Part shown: one piece after another, positions 44,404-53,895 of the stretch
Numbering within the stretch: position 1 is the first letter of the stretch
Layout: the number at the start of each line of letters is the position of its first letter
Assembly: GCA_900467685.1 (NCBI GenBank)
Contig: UBQX01000006.1
Coordinates: 1 to 64,000 of the forward strand
Reading direction: 5' to 3'
DNA from: Hyphomicrobiales bacterium
Lineage (GTDB): Bacteria; Pseudomonadota; Alphaproteobacteria; Rhizobiales; Rhizobiaceae
DNA: 64,000 bases
Position numbers and translations under genes: made by a program
Notes under the pieces: generated by a model
What the model was told of the DNA's origin: nothing
Database searches by the model: none
Seen by the model: the letters and a program-made list of their open reading frames with translations, nothing else

Positions 44404-44566
44404 CGTCATCCTCGGCCTTGTGCCGAGGATCTGCTACGCATGCCAAAACCGCTCCCTGAGTGGCATCAAAGACAGCGTTGCCGTTCCGCCGAATGACTGC
44501 TGAACCCTCCAGCCAGCAGCCTCTTCAGCAAATCCTCGGGACAGGCCCGAGGATGAGGGTGGAGCG
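44404..44566. repeat. Palindromic repeats, family C
   Basis: Two related hairpin motifs: GTCATCCTCGGCCTTGTGCC with GAGGAT, and CTCGGGACAGGCCCGAGGAT. Together they form an inverted pair around a spacer. A further pair of the same family is at 62178-62266. They lie between the small gene and the convergent oxidase gene. Confidence 0.7.
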
Positions 44567-44581
44567 TGCCGTCACGCCTCC

Positions 44582-45649
44582 CTACAACCCCCTCTCCACC
44601 AGCTCCACGGCTTCCGCCGCCGATTGCGGCGCGAGCTTGAAGCCGTGTCCCGAACAGGCCGAAAGCAGCGTCGCCCGTCTGCCCGCCGGGCGGATGGCGA
44701 AATGCTCGTCTTCGGTCACCGTGTAATAGCAGGCCTTGCGCTCTAGCACCGTGTAGCGGTCGAAATCCGTAAACGCGAGGTGGCCTGCCTCGATCAGGTT
44801 CGCGACCTCGTCCTCCGAGGCAATGCGCGGCGCATCGGGATCGCCGGTGCGCGAGAAGCGGTGGTCGCCGATCTTCAGGCGTGTGCCGGGGCGGGGCGGC
44901 AGGACATAGGTTCCTGTTTCCGCATCGAGGTCGAGATAGATCGGCGCCCGGGCCCAAAGCGCTGCCAGGTCCTGCGGCGGAGCGAGAAAGACGACCGTCT
45001 GTCGTGATGGCACCAGCTCGCCTGTCGTGTCGGGCAGCAGCCGGTTCACCCATGCCCCTGCGGCGATGATGATGTGATCACCGACATGCGTCATGCCGCC
45101 CGCACTGAAGCTACCCGTCTCGAACCCGATCTCTTCAACCTTCGTGTGCGGATAGAAACGCACGCCTCGTGCGGCGAGATGAACAACCAGATCGGTGACG
45201 ATGCGGCTGGGAAACAGCATGCCCGAGCCGGACAGTTCGACCGCGCGGGTGACGCCACCCGTCCGGATGAGCGGATGCTCAGCGCCAAATTGTGCCGGAT
45301 CGAGCTCGCGCCAGCCGATACCCATCGCGCTCATGTCATCGAGCGACGGCCCGATCCAGCCGGTGTCTTCGCGCTCGAAGGCGATCATCGGCATCGGCTC
45401 GAAATGCCGCGCACCGATATCGTCAAACAGTTGATCCCAAAGCGTGAAGGCCTGCGGCATCCTCTCCGCATAGGCATGCATGGGGCCATAGGCATGGCGG
45501 GTGATGCGGTGTTCATCGAACGAGCTCGAGACGGGATTGGGGATCGGCCCCTGATCGAACAGGCTGACGCGATAACCCTTGCGGACAAGCGTCCAGGCGC
45601 TCGCCAATCCGTTGATACCCCCGCCCACGATCAGGATATGTGCCGTCAT
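44582..45649 (-). CDS. FAD-dependent amine oxidase (sarcosine oxidase-like)
   Basis: 355 aa. DAO-fold flavoprotein: Rossmann motif ILIVGGGINGLASAWTLVRK at the start, HIIIAAGAWVNRLLPD mid-protein, and GHGFKLAP at the end, where the flavin-linked Cys (ACSGHGFK) is as in monomeric sarcosine oxidase and N-methyltryptophan oxidase. It oxidises an N-methylated amino acid to the free amine, formaldehyde and H2O2. The neighbour gbcAB, which makes dimethylglycine from betaine, makes dimethylglycine or sarcosine a plausible substrate. It is convergent with gbcB, not in its operon. The start ATG 45649 is the only reasonable one. Confidence 0.82.
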   Translation of the reverse strand: MTAHILIVGGGINGLASAWTLVRKGYRVSLFDQGPIPNPVSSSFDEHRITRHAYGPMHAYAERMPQAFTLWDQLFDDIGARHFEPMPMIAFEREDTGWIGPSLDDMSAMGIGWRELDPAQFGAEHPLIRTGGVTRAVELSGSGMLFPSRIVTDLVVHLAARGVRFYPHTKVEEIGFETGSFSAGGMTHVGDHIIIAAGAWVNRLLPDTTGELVPSRQTVVFLAPPQDLAALWARAPIYLDLDAETGTYVLPPRPGTRLKIGDHRFSRTGDPDAPRIASEDEVANLIEAGHLAFTDFDRYTVLERKACYYTVTEDEHFAIRPAGRRATLLSACSGHGFKLAPQSAAEAVELVERGL

Positions 45650-45808
45650 CGCCTCAGCCTTTCAGTTTCGGCACATGAAGGGACGCTTTCCTTCGCCGCG
45701 TAAAGATTCGATTCAGCTTTTCCCGGTAAAACTTTATTAGCAATTCCGTCATGCATTCCTTCAGGAAAGCGCAGGGCGGGCCGAATGTCCTGTTTGTATA
45801 GAGTGACG

Positions 45809-46885
45809 ATGTTCATGCGTTTGCCCGCCGGTCTCCTTTGTCTCGGCCTCCTGGCAACTCTTGCCGGCTGCCAGTCCCAAACCACCAGCGATGTCCTGTC
45901 CGTCGGCACCTCGTCGGAAAAGACGGGCGCCATCGCCATGCCCGCCGTGAACATCCCTTCCGCCGCCGCCCCGAAGACCGCGCGTTCGCCCATCGCACCG
46001 CCGGCGGCCGTTCCGGGTTCCGCGCCGGCACTTGCCATGGCGACGCCGCCGCAGCCGCCCGTGCCGTTCGAGAACGTCCAGCCACAGCTGATCCCCGCCG
46101 TGGCCGAGCCGATCGCGCGACCGACTGCGCAGAAGGCCAATTTCATCGTTCCGACGAGCCCGACGGGCGCCGGTTCCATGCATCCGCGCAGCCGCATGCC
46201 GATCTACAGCCAGCGCTTCCGCGATGCCAAGCCGATCAATTTCGGCCGACATTCGCCGCGCGCCTACGAGGTCCATGGCGTCGACGTGTCGCGCTGGCAG
46301 GGCGATATCGACTGGCGCAAGCTGCGCGAACAGGGCGCCAACTTCGCCTTCATCAAGGCGACCGATGGCGGCGACCACACTGACCCGATGTTCAAGACCA
46401 ACTGGCACGGCGCCAAGGGTGCAGGCCTGAAGCGCGGCGCGTACCATTTCTTCTACTGGTGCCGCACGGCGGGCGAACAGGCCGACTGGTTCATCCGCAA
46501 CGTGCCGCGCGACCCGGAAGCGCTGCCGCCGGTCATCGACGTCGAATGGAACCACGATTCCGCCTGCCGCCAGAAGCTCAGCCCCAAACTGGTGCGCGAG
46601 AAGATGAAGGTCTTCATGGAAAAGGTCGAGCGCCACTACGGCAAGCGGCCGATCATCTACACCGCACCGGACTTCTACGAAGACAACCTGCAGGGCGCCT
46701 TCACCGAATATCCGTTCTGGCTGCGCGCAGTGGCCCAGCATCCCTCGAAGGTCTATCCCAACCGCCGCTGGGTCTTCTGGCAATATTCCGGCTCCGGCCT
46801 CTCCCACGGCGTCGAAGGCCGCATCGACCTGAACACGTTCTACGGCAGCGCCGAGGACTGGCACAGATGGGTGGCGTCGAACTGA
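45809..46885 (+). CDS. Lipoprotein with GH25 lysozyme-like domain
   Basis: 358 aa. A lipoprotein signal (LLATLAGC lipobox, Cys about residue 20) is followed by a long Pro/Ala-rich linker (about 25-150) and a glycoside hydrolase family 25 domain: GVDVSRWQGDIDWRKL (about residues 156-171), FIKATDGG, and the catalytic DVEWNHD (about 244-250). Such enzymes cleave the peptidoglycan glycan backbone. Periplasmic anchoring to the outer membrane suggests cell wall remodelling. ATG 45809 or 45815 are both plausible starts. Confidence 0.87.
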   Translation: MFMRLPAGLLCLGLLATLAGCQSQTTSDVLSVGTSSEKTGAIAMPAVNIPSAAAPKTARSPIAPPAAVPGSAPALAMATPPQPPVPFENVQPQLIPAVAEPIARPTAQKANFIVPTSPTGAGSMHPRSRMPIYSQRFRDAKPINFGRHSPRAYEVHGVDVSRWQGDIDWRKLREQGANFAFIKATDGGDHTDPMFKTNWHGAKGAGLKRGAYHFFYWCRTAGEQADWFIRNVPRDPEALPPVIDVEWNHDSACRQKLSPKLVREKMKVFMEKVERHYGKRPIIYTAPDFYEDNLQGAFTEYPFWLRAVAQHPSKVYPNRRWVFWQYSGSGLSHGVEGRIDLNTFYGSAEDWHRWVASN

Positions 46886-46892
46886 GGGGCCA

Positions 46893-47201
46893 TCAGGCCT
46901 CTTCGTCGCCGGTCAACTCGTCAGGCGCATAGGCGTCCCTCTGTCGCGCATCCCGGATCGCGGCAATCTCGACAACGCCGTTCTTAAGCCGCACTGTCAG
47001 AACGAGCGGCGGCATGCTCACCTTTCGCGTTCCCTCGATCAGGCCGCGCTCGCCCATCTCGGGGAACGAGGAGAGGAGGCGCTTCTGACGCTCGAGACGG
47101 TCGATCAGGTTGCGTGCTGCAGCGGGATTGATCTCGGCCAGTTCGGCGATGCGGTTCAAGAACCAGCGCTCCGCCGATTTCGACAGGCGGACAGGAGGCA
47201 T
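46893..47201 (-). CDS. ParE/RelE-like toxin
   Basis: 102 aa. The sequence VRLSKSAERWFLNRIAELAE, SFPEMGERGL, and the end VVEIAAIRDARQRDAY follow the RelE/ParE fold. Its start overlaps the stop of the ribbon-helix-helix gene upstream by one base or so (ATGA), giving the standard antitoxin-toxin order. It would inhibit gyrase or translation when freed from the antitoxin. Convergent with the lysozyme gene, 7 bp apart. Confidence 0.8.
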   Translation of the reverse strand: MPPVRLSKSAERWFLNRIAELAEINPAAARNLIDRLERQKRLLSSFPEMGERGLIEGTRKVSMPPLVLTVRLKNGVVEIAAIRDARQRDAYAPDELTGDEEA

Positions 47202-47479
47202 CAGCCGGCCCGCAGTGCACGCCGGCGATCGGCGGCGGCAACAAGCTTCCGCGCCTTTTCGAGAACATCGTCGAGATCGACGCTCTCTCCACGATCCAGT
47301 TCCTCCAACCCCGTAGCGTCGGCAAGGATTTCAGCGCCTTCCGAGGCCAGATAGGATGCCAGCGCCTTCTGCATTACCCACGTGCGGTCGCGATCCAGAA
47401 TGTCGGCCAGACGGTCGAATTCGCCAACAAGCGATGCCGGCAGTCGCAAGGAGACCTGGATTTTTTCCTGTTTCGTCAT
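47201..47479 (-). CDS. CopG/ParD-like ribbon-helix-helix antitoxin
   Basis: 92 aa. The N-terminal RHH is QVSLRLPASLVGEFDRLADI, then LDRDRTWVMQKALASYLA. The C-terminal half is acidic and helical (LEELDRGESVDLDDVLEKAR) and should wrap the toxin. It is the upstream partner of the ParE-like toxin at 46893-47201. A palindromic stretch around 47488-47525 (GTCATTCGGTGAATGACAA and CATTCGATGACG-like sequence) upstream of the start may be the autoregulatory operator. Confidence 0.82.
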   Translation of the reverse strand: MTKQEKIQVSLRLPASLVGEFDRLADILDRDRTWVMQKALASYLASEGAEILADATGLEELDRGESVDLDDVLEKARKLVAAADRRRALRAG

Positions 47480-47487
47480 GGTCGCGG

Positions 47488-47512
47488 CCTATGTCATTCG
47501 GTGAATGACAAT
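47488..47512. promoter_or_regulatory. Inverted repeat upstream of the ParDE-like pair
   Basis: GTCATTC and GAATGAC form 7-bp inverted arms with a GGT spacer, about 10-30 bp upstream of the antitoxin start, where an autoregulatory operator is expected. A further GAATGAC copy follows near 47522. Confidence 0.5.
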
Positions 47513-47552
47513 GTATCCCATCGAATGACGGAGCGAAAGGGCGGCTGCGCCC

Positions 47553-48821
47553 TCAATGCTCCCCGTGACTCAGCCGGATCCTCCGCACCGTCCACCAGAC
47601 GCCCGCCACCGCAAGCGGCACGAAGAGCCCGGTGACGATCACCGGGTCGATGGGCAGTGTGTCATGCGGCAGGGCCTTGATGAAATAGCCGAAGAGCCCG
47701 ACGACGTAATAGGAGATCGCCGCAACCGAAAGGCCTTCGACCGTCTGCTGCAGGCGCAGCTGCATTTCGGCGCGCCTGTTCATGGTGTTGAGCAGGTCGG
47801 AATTCTGCCTTTCCAGCTCCACATCGATCCAGCTCCGGATGAGGGCGGTGGCGCGCGCCAGCTTGCGCGACAGGTTGGCCTGCCGCTCCTCGATCGACTG
47901 GCAGGTGCGCATGGCGGGCGCGAGCCGCTTTTCCAGAAACGAGCCCAGCGTCTCGAAGCCGGCCACCGAGGTCTCGCCGAGCGCCCGGACACGCTCCTGC
48001 ACGATGCCGTAATAGGCGCGGCTGGCGCCGAAGCGGTAGAGGCTGAGCGCGGCATTGGCTTCCAGTTCGGCCGCCAGACGCGTCACTTCCGCCAGCATCC
48101 GGTCGGCTTTCGAGCGTGCCTCGGTGCGCATGTCATGCGTGAGCCCGGTCAACCCGTCCTCGATGCGCCGGATTTCCGGCGACAGCGTCTGCGCCAGCGG
48201 CAGGCCGAGCATGGCCAGCGTCCGATAGGTCTCGATGTCGAGCACGCGCTGCACCAGCGCGCCGGTGCCGGCCTGCGTCATGCCCTTGTCGATCACGAGG
48301 ATCTGCGTCAGCCCGTCGCCGTTCTGGCGGAAATCGGTGAAAATCTCCGCCTGTCCGTCCTTGACGATGGAATGGCAGAGGCTCTGCGGCTCGAATTGCG
48401 CAATCGCCGCCCGCGCCACCTCGTCATCGGGGCGGATCTCCAGCCTTATGCCCGAGATCAGCGAGCCAGGGGCCGAAAAGCTGCTGCCAAACGGATGCAC
48501 CGGCACCTCGCCGCCGAACATTTCCGGCGGCGGCGCGTCCCAGAACCAGGTGGAAAATTCCGTATGCCGCTCCCAGCGCAGCGTTCCGGCGCCCCAGGAA
48601 ATCGCATGATGCCGGGCCTCGCGCGAGGGCAGCGCCGCACCGCGCTCGCGACAGATCCCGGCCATGACGGCATGGTCCACACCCGACCCGCCGTCCGACA
48701 TGAAGGCCAGCTGCAGGATCACCCGCGGCGAGGTCACCAGCGCATAAGGCCGCGAATGGATCTCCCCCAGCGCGCTCGCCCGCTCCGGCGAAACCGGAAA
48801 ATTGAATGCCTGCTCTCCCAA
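47553..48821 (-). CDS. DUF3422 family membrane protein
   Basis: 422 aa. It has the DUF3422 signature NFPVSPERASALGEIHSRPY near the N-terminus and a long helical region, with two membrane helices at the C-terminus (SVAAISYYVVGLFGYFIKAL and the stretch VIVTGLFVPLAVAGVWWTVR). The family is widespread in alphaproteobacteria and uncharacterised. The start codon is probably TTG at 48821, with GGGGG upstream; this is not secure. No operon partner is obvious. Confidence 0.85.
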   Translation of the reverse strand: MGEQAFNFPVSPERASALGEIHSRPYALVTSPRVILQLAFMSDGGSGVDHAVMAGICRERGAALPSREARHHAISWGAGTLRWERHTEFSTWFWDAPPPEMFGGEVPVHPFGSSFSAPGSLISGIRLEIRPDDEVARAAIAQFEPQSLCHSIVKDGQAEIFTDFRQNGDGLTQILVIDKGMTQAGTGALVQRVLDIETYRTLAMLGLPLAQTLSPEIRRIEDGLTGLTHDMRTEARSKADRMLAEVTRLAAELEANAALSLYRFGASRAYYGIVQERVRALGETSVAGFETLGSFLEKRLAPAMRTCQSIEERQANLSRKLARATALIRSWIDVELERQNSDLLNTMNRRAEMQLRLQQTVEGLSVAAISYYVVGLFGYFIKALPHDTLPIDPVIVTGLFVPLAVAGVWWTVRRIRLSHGEH

Positions 48822-48919
48822 ATCGCCATCCCCCGATGTTTGGGTATTGAGACGTTAGTCTTAGAGGGGGAGGGAGAAGGGCGCAACTGCGGTGAAGGGT
48901 CGCGTCGGGGAGCAGCCAG

Positions 48920-49924
48920 TCAACCCAACGCCGCCGTCACCCGCACGTCTCCCACCTTGATCCCGTTCCAGTTCCGCATTTCGCTATTGGCCATTGCCAG
49001 CAGCTTGCCCTGCACCTGCGGTTCCCCCTTGAAGAAGCGCGCCAATGTCGCCGCGACCATGCTCTCTGCAGCCCGCGTCGCCCCATCGTCGCATTTCATC
49101 GCCATGGCGATGCCCTGTTCGGGGAGCGCCGCGACGAAGACGCCTTCGGCGCCGGTTTTCGCAAAGATGCGGCCGGGGGCGGCTTGCATGAGGGCGGTGC
49201 AGGCGCGGTTGGTGCCGGCAACATACCAGGGCTCGGCCATGCAGGCCTGCATCAGGCGCTTGGCCGATTTCGCGCGGATCGGCTCGAGGCCAACGCCCGT
49301 CGCCATCTTGGCAAAGCCATGCGCCAGACCTTTCAGCGGGCTCGCATAGGTCGGGATCGAGCAGCCATCGACGCCGCAATTGTCGTGGCCGAGAATGGAG
49401 CCGGTGAGATTTTCCATGATGCCGCGGATTTCCGCCTGCAGCGGATGATCGTAGCCGACATAGCCCTTCGTATCCGTGCCGGTGTGGCAGCAGGCGCAGA
49501 TGAAGCCGGCATGCTTGCCCGAGCAATTGTTGTAGAGCTGGCCGGGCTTCGGGCCATGCGAGGCCTGCTCGATCAGCACTGGCTGCTGGAACGACCAATG
49601 CGCACCGCATTCGAGCGTGTCTTCATCACGCCCGGCGGCCTTGATCATGGCTGCGGCAAGTGCTGCATGGCCGTCCTCGCCGGAATGCGAGGAGCAGGCC
49701 AGCGCCAGCTCCCTGTCCCCGAAACCATAGGCCTCCGCCGCCCCGCTTTCCATCAGCGGCAGCGCCTGCATGGCCTTGCAGGAGGAGCGCGGAAACACCG
49801 CAGCGTCGATATCGCCGGCCTCGAAAACGACCTTGCCGTCGCCATCCACCACCACGACCATGCCGCGATGTCGGCTCTCGACAACGTCGCCGCGCGTGAC
49901 TTCCACCAGAACCGGATTGGCCAT
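48920..49924 (-). CDS. ansA: L-asparaginase, Rhizobium etli type
   Basis: 334 aa. Class 3 (ReAIV/ReAV) asparaginase, a penicillin-binding-protein-like fold that hydrolyses asparagine to aspartate and ammonia. The SxxK catalytic motif is in FPRSSCKAMQALPL (about residues 44-57). Cys residues at CSGKHAGFICACCHTG and HDNCGVDGCSIP resemble the zinc site in the R. etli enzymes. The ribosome site AAGGGG is 7 nt before the ATG. It stands alone, with a possible small gene upstream. Confidence 0.88.
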   Translation of the reverse strand: MANPVLVEVTRGDVVESRHRGMVVVVDGDGKVVFEAGDIDAAVFPRSSCKAMQALPLMESGAAEAYGFGDRELALACSSHSGEDGHAALAAAMIKAAGRDEDTLECGAHWSFQQPVLIEQASHGPKPGQLYNNCSGKHAGFICACCHTGTDTKGYVGYDHPLQAEIRGIMENLTGSILGHDNCGVDGCSIPTYASPLKGLAHGFAKMATGVGLEPIRAKSAKRLMQACMAEPWYVAGTNRACTALMQAAPGRIFAKTGAEGVFVAALPEQGIAMAMKCDDGATRAAESMVAATLARFFKGEPQVQGKLLAMANSEMRNWNGIKVGDVRVTAALG

Positions 49925-49997
49925 GATTTGCCCCTTGATCGTGTTTCCTGCTTCGAATGCTTATGGGAGGAAACGAGGGGGGAAGGCAAGGGGAGTA

Positions 49998-50129
49998 TTA
50001 TTTCCTCTGATTGGGCCTTTCGCCCTCATCATCGGGTTTTTCGCGACGACGTGCATCGCGTCTGGTATCCAGTCGCTTTTGAACCGCCTCTGGAAGTTCG
50101 GCGCGCAACATTTTCCATTCGATATCCAT
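49998..50129 (-). CDS. Possible small protein gene upstream of ansA
   Basis: 43 codons starting ATG 50129 with GGAG 7 nt upstream, 73 bp before ansA. The product is highly charged and basic, rich in Arg, Glu and Asp, with no recognisable motif. It could be a real leader-type peptide or noise. I include it because a ribosome site is present and no other gene covers this stretch. Confidence 0.35.
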   Translation of the reverse strand: MDIEWKMLRAELPEAVQKRLDTRRDARRREKPDDEGERPNQRK

Positions 50130-50306
50130 CAGTCATCTCCGGACAGTGCTCTATAGTCGTTTCTGGAAGAGGAGGCCCGTCCTTCGATAAATATAGCAAA
50201 CTGAATGACTTGTCCTGTGCTGTCGGAAACTGGCGGATCTTCGCTTTCTCCCCTTGATCCCACCCCGCGAAGCATCTAGCGCTGTTGGCGTCTGGAGCCT
50301 CTTTCC

Positions 50307-51509
50307 ATGCTGTCCACCATCCGCTTTGTCGCGCACCATCCGGTGCTGCGCGTCTATGCCCTTCTGCTGTTCGTCTCGGCCTGCGCGGGCGGGGCGATGC
50401 ATCCCTATCTGGCGCTGGTGGCGATCGATACGCTCAACATGAGCGGGCAGGGCTTTGCGCTGACCATGTTCGTCTCGACGCTGACGAGCCTCGTCTTCGG
50501 CGTGACGATCGGCATCGTTTCGGATTTTGCGGGAAACCGTCGCCGGATGATGGCGATCCTCATGGTGCTTGGCGTGGCGGGGGCGGGGCTCATCTGGCTG
50601 GTGCAGTCGCCCCGGATGCTTGCCGTTTCGCTGATCGTCATCCTGCCCTTTGCCAATATTGCGCCGCTCGTCTTTGCCGGCACGCGCATGGAGGTCACCG
50701 AGATGGAGCCGGACGAGGCGGCCTCGGTCAATTCCATCATCCGCACGACAATGTCGGCAGCCTGGGTCATCATCCCCGTGGCGGTCGCCTTCCTGCTGCA
50801 ATCGGGCGGCTATGGCGTCATGAATGTCTGGCTGGTGACGGCGCTGCTCTTTGCCACCTGCCTCGGCCTCGTGCTCCTGTTCTTGCCCAACACCGCGCGG
50901 GCGGGTACGACGCAAGGCGGGCTTGGCGTCTATTTCGCGGCCCTCAAGGAGCTTGCCCATCCGGGCATCTTCCTGCGCCTCATGGCCGTGTCGCTGATCG
51001 TGGCGGGCGAGTGGCTGAATGGCTATCTCCAGACGCTGGTCATCAAGACCACGCTCGGTGGTTCCCTGTCTGATGCCGGCTTCATGGCGAGCGGCGTGGC
51101 ATTGATGGAAATTCCCTTCATGCTGGCCTGGGCGGCGGGCCTTCGCCGGCTCGGCGCCGTCAACACGATCCTCGCGGGTGCGGCGCTCTATGGCGGCTAT
51201 CTCATCCTCATGGGATCGGCGACGGCCGTCTGGCAGATCCACGCGCTGATTCCGCTGGCGGGCGCGGGGGCGGCGGCGCTCTTGTCTGTCCCGCTTTCCT
51301 ATTTCCAGGACCTCTTCCCCGGCCGTCCCGGCCTCGGCACCTCGCTCTCGCCCATCGAAGGCTTCATCGGCACCGGCGTCTCGGCCGCAATCTTCGCGGT
51401 GGGTACGCATGTCACGACCTATCAGGGGACGGCCTATATCGGCGCGGGCGTCATGGCGGCGGCGGCGGTCATGCTGGTGGTCGTGGAGCGAGTGGTGCCG
51501 CGCGAATAG
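50307..51509 (+). CDS. MFS exporter (sugar-efflux transporter type), copy 1
   Basis: 400 aa with about 12 membrane helices. It belongs to the major facilitator superfamily; the pattern LVFGVTIGIVSDFAGNRRRM contains the loop 2-3 motif (G..SD..GNRR), and the N-terminal HHPVLRVYALLLFVSA is like sugar-efflux SetB-type exporters. The closest relative is the adjacent copy at 51572-52786. Substrate is unknown. Start ATG 50307. Confidence 0.85.
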   Translation: MLSTIRFVAHHPVLRVYALLLFVSACAGGAMHPYLALVAIDTLNMSGQGFALTMFVSTLTSLVFGVTIGIVSDFAGNRRRMMAILMVLGVAGAGLIWLVQSPRMLAVSLIVILPFANIAPLVFAGTRMEVTEMEPDEAASVNSIIRTTMSAAWVIIPVAVAFLLQSGGYGVMNVWLVTALLFATCLGLVLLFLPNTARAGTTQGGLGVYFAALKELAHPGIFLRLMAVSLIVAGEWLNGYLQTLVIKTTLGGSLSDAGFMASGVALMEIPFMLAWAAGLRRLGAVNTILAGAALYGGYLILMGSATAVWQIHALIPLAGAGAAALLSVPLSYFQDLFPGRPGLGTSLSPIEGFIGTGVSAAIFAVGTHVTTYQGTAYIGAGVMAAAAVMLVVVERVVPRE

Positions 51510-51571
51510 CGCGTCGGAGACTTGAACCGGAACCGGGAAAGGTCTAGCCCAAGGGTTCCGGGAGTTGTCTC

Positions 51572-52786
51572 ATGCTATCCACCATCCGCTTCGTTGCGCA
51601 CCATCCGGTGCTGCGCGTCTATGGCCTGTTGATGTTCATCGCCTCGTCCGGCAATGCCTGCATCCAGCCCTATCGCGCCCTCATCGCCATCGACACGCTG
51701 CACATGAGCAGCCAGGGCTTCGCAGCCATGATGTTCTTCTCCACGCTGACGGCGCTGGTCTTCGGCGTCTGCATCGGGATCGTGTCGGACTTTGCCGGCA
51801 ACCGGCGGCGGCTGATGGCGATCCTCATGGCCATCGGCGTTGTTGCGGCACTCATGGTCTGGACTGTCGAGACGGCCTGGATGATGGCGCTGGTCGTCAT
51901 CTGCCTTCTGCCCTTCGCCAATATCAACCCGCTCATCTATGCCGGCACGCGCATGGAGGCGGCGGAACTCAGCCCGCGCGAAGCAGCATCTGTCAACTCC
52001 GTGGTGCGCACCACAATGTCGGCCTCCTGGGTCTTCATTCCAGTCGTGGTGGCATTGGTGCTGGAGACCGGCGGGCTCGGCGTCATGAATGTCTGGGCTG
52101 TCATGGCCTTGCTCTTCGCCCTCTGCCTCGTGTTGGTCCTCCTGTTCCTGCCGGACACGACAAAGGCGGGTTCTGCTCCGGGTGGGCTTTCGGGCTTCGT
52201 CACGGCGCTCAAGGAACTGGGGCATCCGTCCATCCTGTTGCGGCTGGTCGCGGTGTCGCTCCTGACCTCGGTGAACTGGCTGAACGGCTATGTGCAGGCG
52301 CTGATCATCAAGACGACGCTCGGCGGCTCGCTGGGTGACGCCGGCTTCATGGCGAGCGGCATCGCGCTGATGGAAATCCCTTTCATGCTGGGCTGGGCTT
52401 CCGCGCTCCATCGTCTCGGCCCGGTGCGGACGCTCATCGCCGGCGCGGCCATCTACGCGGTCTTCCTCGTCGGCATGGGGCTTGCGACCAGTGTCTGGCA
52501 GGTCCACGCGCTGATCCCGATCGCAGGCGCAGGAGCTGCCGCGATCCTCTCGGTGCCGATCTCGTATTTCCAGGACATGTTTCCGGGCAGACCGGGGCTC
52601 GGCACCTCGCTCTATCCCATGCAAAGCTTCCTCGGCACCGGCGCTGCCGCCGGCATTTTCGCTGTGGCAACCCACTTCACCAGCTATCAGGGCACGGCAG
52701 TGGTTGGTGCCGGCGTGACGCTGGTCGCGTCAATTCTGCTCGTTGCGGTGGAGCGGCTGGTCCCCATGAAAGCAACGCTTGAATAG
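51572..52786 (+). CDS. MFS exporter, copy 2
   Basis: 404 aa, a 12-helix paralogue of the previous gene, colinear along its length. Shared stretches include HHPVLRVY at the start, IKTTLGGSL.DAGFMASG.AL and FPGRPGLGTSL near the end. It has the same loop motif IGIVSDFAGNRRRL. The start is preceded by GGGAG. Separation of 62 bp suggests the pair is one unit that arose by tandem duplication. Confidence 0.85.
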   Translation: MLSTIRFVAHHPVLRVYGLLMFIASSGNACIQPYRALIAIDTLHMSSQGFAAMMFFSTLTALVFGVCIGIVSDFAGNRRRLMAILMAIGVVAALMVWTVETAWMMALVVICLLPFANINPLIYAGTRMEAAELSPREAASVNSVVRTTMSASWVFIPVVVALVLETGGLGVMNVWAVMALLFALCLVLVLLFLPDTTKAGSAPGGLSGFVTALKELGHPSILLRLVAVSLLTSVNWLNGYVQALIIKTTLGGSLGDAGFMASGIALMEIPFMLGWASALHRLGPVRTLIAGAAIYAVFLVGMGLATSVWQVHALIPIAGAGAAAILSVPISYFQDMFPGRPGLGTSLYPMQSFLGTGAAAGIFAVATHFTSYQGTAVVGAGVTLVASILLVAVERLVPMKATLE

Positions 52787-52910
52787 CATTTCCTTGCAGC
52801 GGGAGGCCGCAGCGAGAAACCTGTGAATAACGAAGCTGCAGAATATGACTTAATGCTAATTTAACCATGCCGGCCCACTGTTCCCGTTTGTGAGGCGTGG
52901 GTGGAGTTCG

Positions 52911-53891
52911 ATGGCGCAAGGGAAGTCAAGAGAGGGAGCGGCGGTTGACGCGCTGGCGGGTGGTCTCGGCGATCTCGCGTCCGTGCACTCGTCCCAGCTT
53001 GCGCGCCTGATGACGCTGGGCTTCGAGGCCTGCTCGGTCCCGGTCGCGCTTTTTGCCCCCGACGACACGATCGCTTTCGCCAACGATGCCTATCGTGCAC
53101 TGATGAATGTGCCCGACGACGCGCGCACCTTCGGCGATGTCGTGCGCCACGCCCACCGCACGGGACGTGGCCCGGTGCTTTCGATGGAGCCGGAAGCCTG
53201 GCTCGCCATGGCGACGTCGAGACGGCGTGTGCGCGAAGTCCGTTCCTTCGAAGTCGATTTCCTCGACGGCTCCTGGTTCATGGTCACCGAGAGCTGCGTC
53301 GAAGGTGGCTGGATCTGGGATTTCTACACCGACATCACGTCGCTCAAGTCAAAGGAGCAGACGCTGTTGGTCGCGCGCGACACGGCGCTGCGTCATGCCG
53401 ATACCGATCCGCTCACCGGCCTCTACAATCGGCGCTACGGCGTTTCCGAGCTCGACCACCGGATCGGCGTCGCGGCCCGACGCGGCGGGGAACTCTCCGT
53501 GGTTCTGATGGACCTCGATCACTTCAAGGTCATCAACGACACGCGCGGGCATCTCGCCGGTGACGACGTGCTCACGCATTTTGCGGCGGAGGTTGGCCAG
53601 CTTGTCCGCCGCGCCGACACCTTTGCCCGCTATGGCGGCGAGGAATTTCTGCTGATCATGCCCGACGCCGGCGAGCGGGAGGCGCAGGCCGTCATCGAAC
53701 GGGTCCGCCAGCGCATCGCCGGCTCGGCTCTTGAGAAACTCGGCCACGGCTACAGCTTTTCCGCAGGCATTGCCCGCATGTGCGACGGCGACGACGTTCA
53801 GTCTCTGCTTCGCCGTGCCGACGAAGCGCTTTATGCCGCCAAGGCGGCTGGCCGCAACTGTTCGCGTGTCGCCGAGCCGCCCTCTGCGTGA
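52911..53891 (+). CDS. Diguanylate cyclase with PAS-like sensor
   Basis: 326 aa, cytosolic. An N-terminal PAS-like domain (about 35-150, VALFAPDDTIAFANDAYR) is followed by a GGDEF domain: DPLTGLYNRRYG, DLDHFKVINDTRGH, and the active-site RYGGEEFLLIMP. The RxxD inhibitory site is in the right place (RRADTFARYGGEEF). It should make cyclic di-GMP in response to an internal signal. ATG 52911 has GGAG 4 nt upstream; an upstream start adds seven residues. Confidence 0.9.
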   Translation: MAQGKSREGAAVDALAGGLGDLASVHSSQLARLMTLGFEACSVPVALFAPDDTIAFANDAYRALMNVPDDARTFGDVVRHAHRTGRGPVLSMEPEAWLAMATSRRRVREVRSFEVDFLDGSWFMVTESCVEGGWIWDFYTDITSLKSKEQTLLVARDTALRHADTDPLTGLYNRRYGVSELDHRIGVAARRGGELSVVLMDLDHFKVINDTRGHLAGDDVLTHFAAEVGQLVRRADTFARYGGEEFLLIMPDAGEREAQAVIERVRQRIAGSALEKLGHGYSFSAGIARMCDGDDVQSLLRRADEALYAAKAAGRNCSRVAEPPSA

Positions 53892-53895
53892 GGCG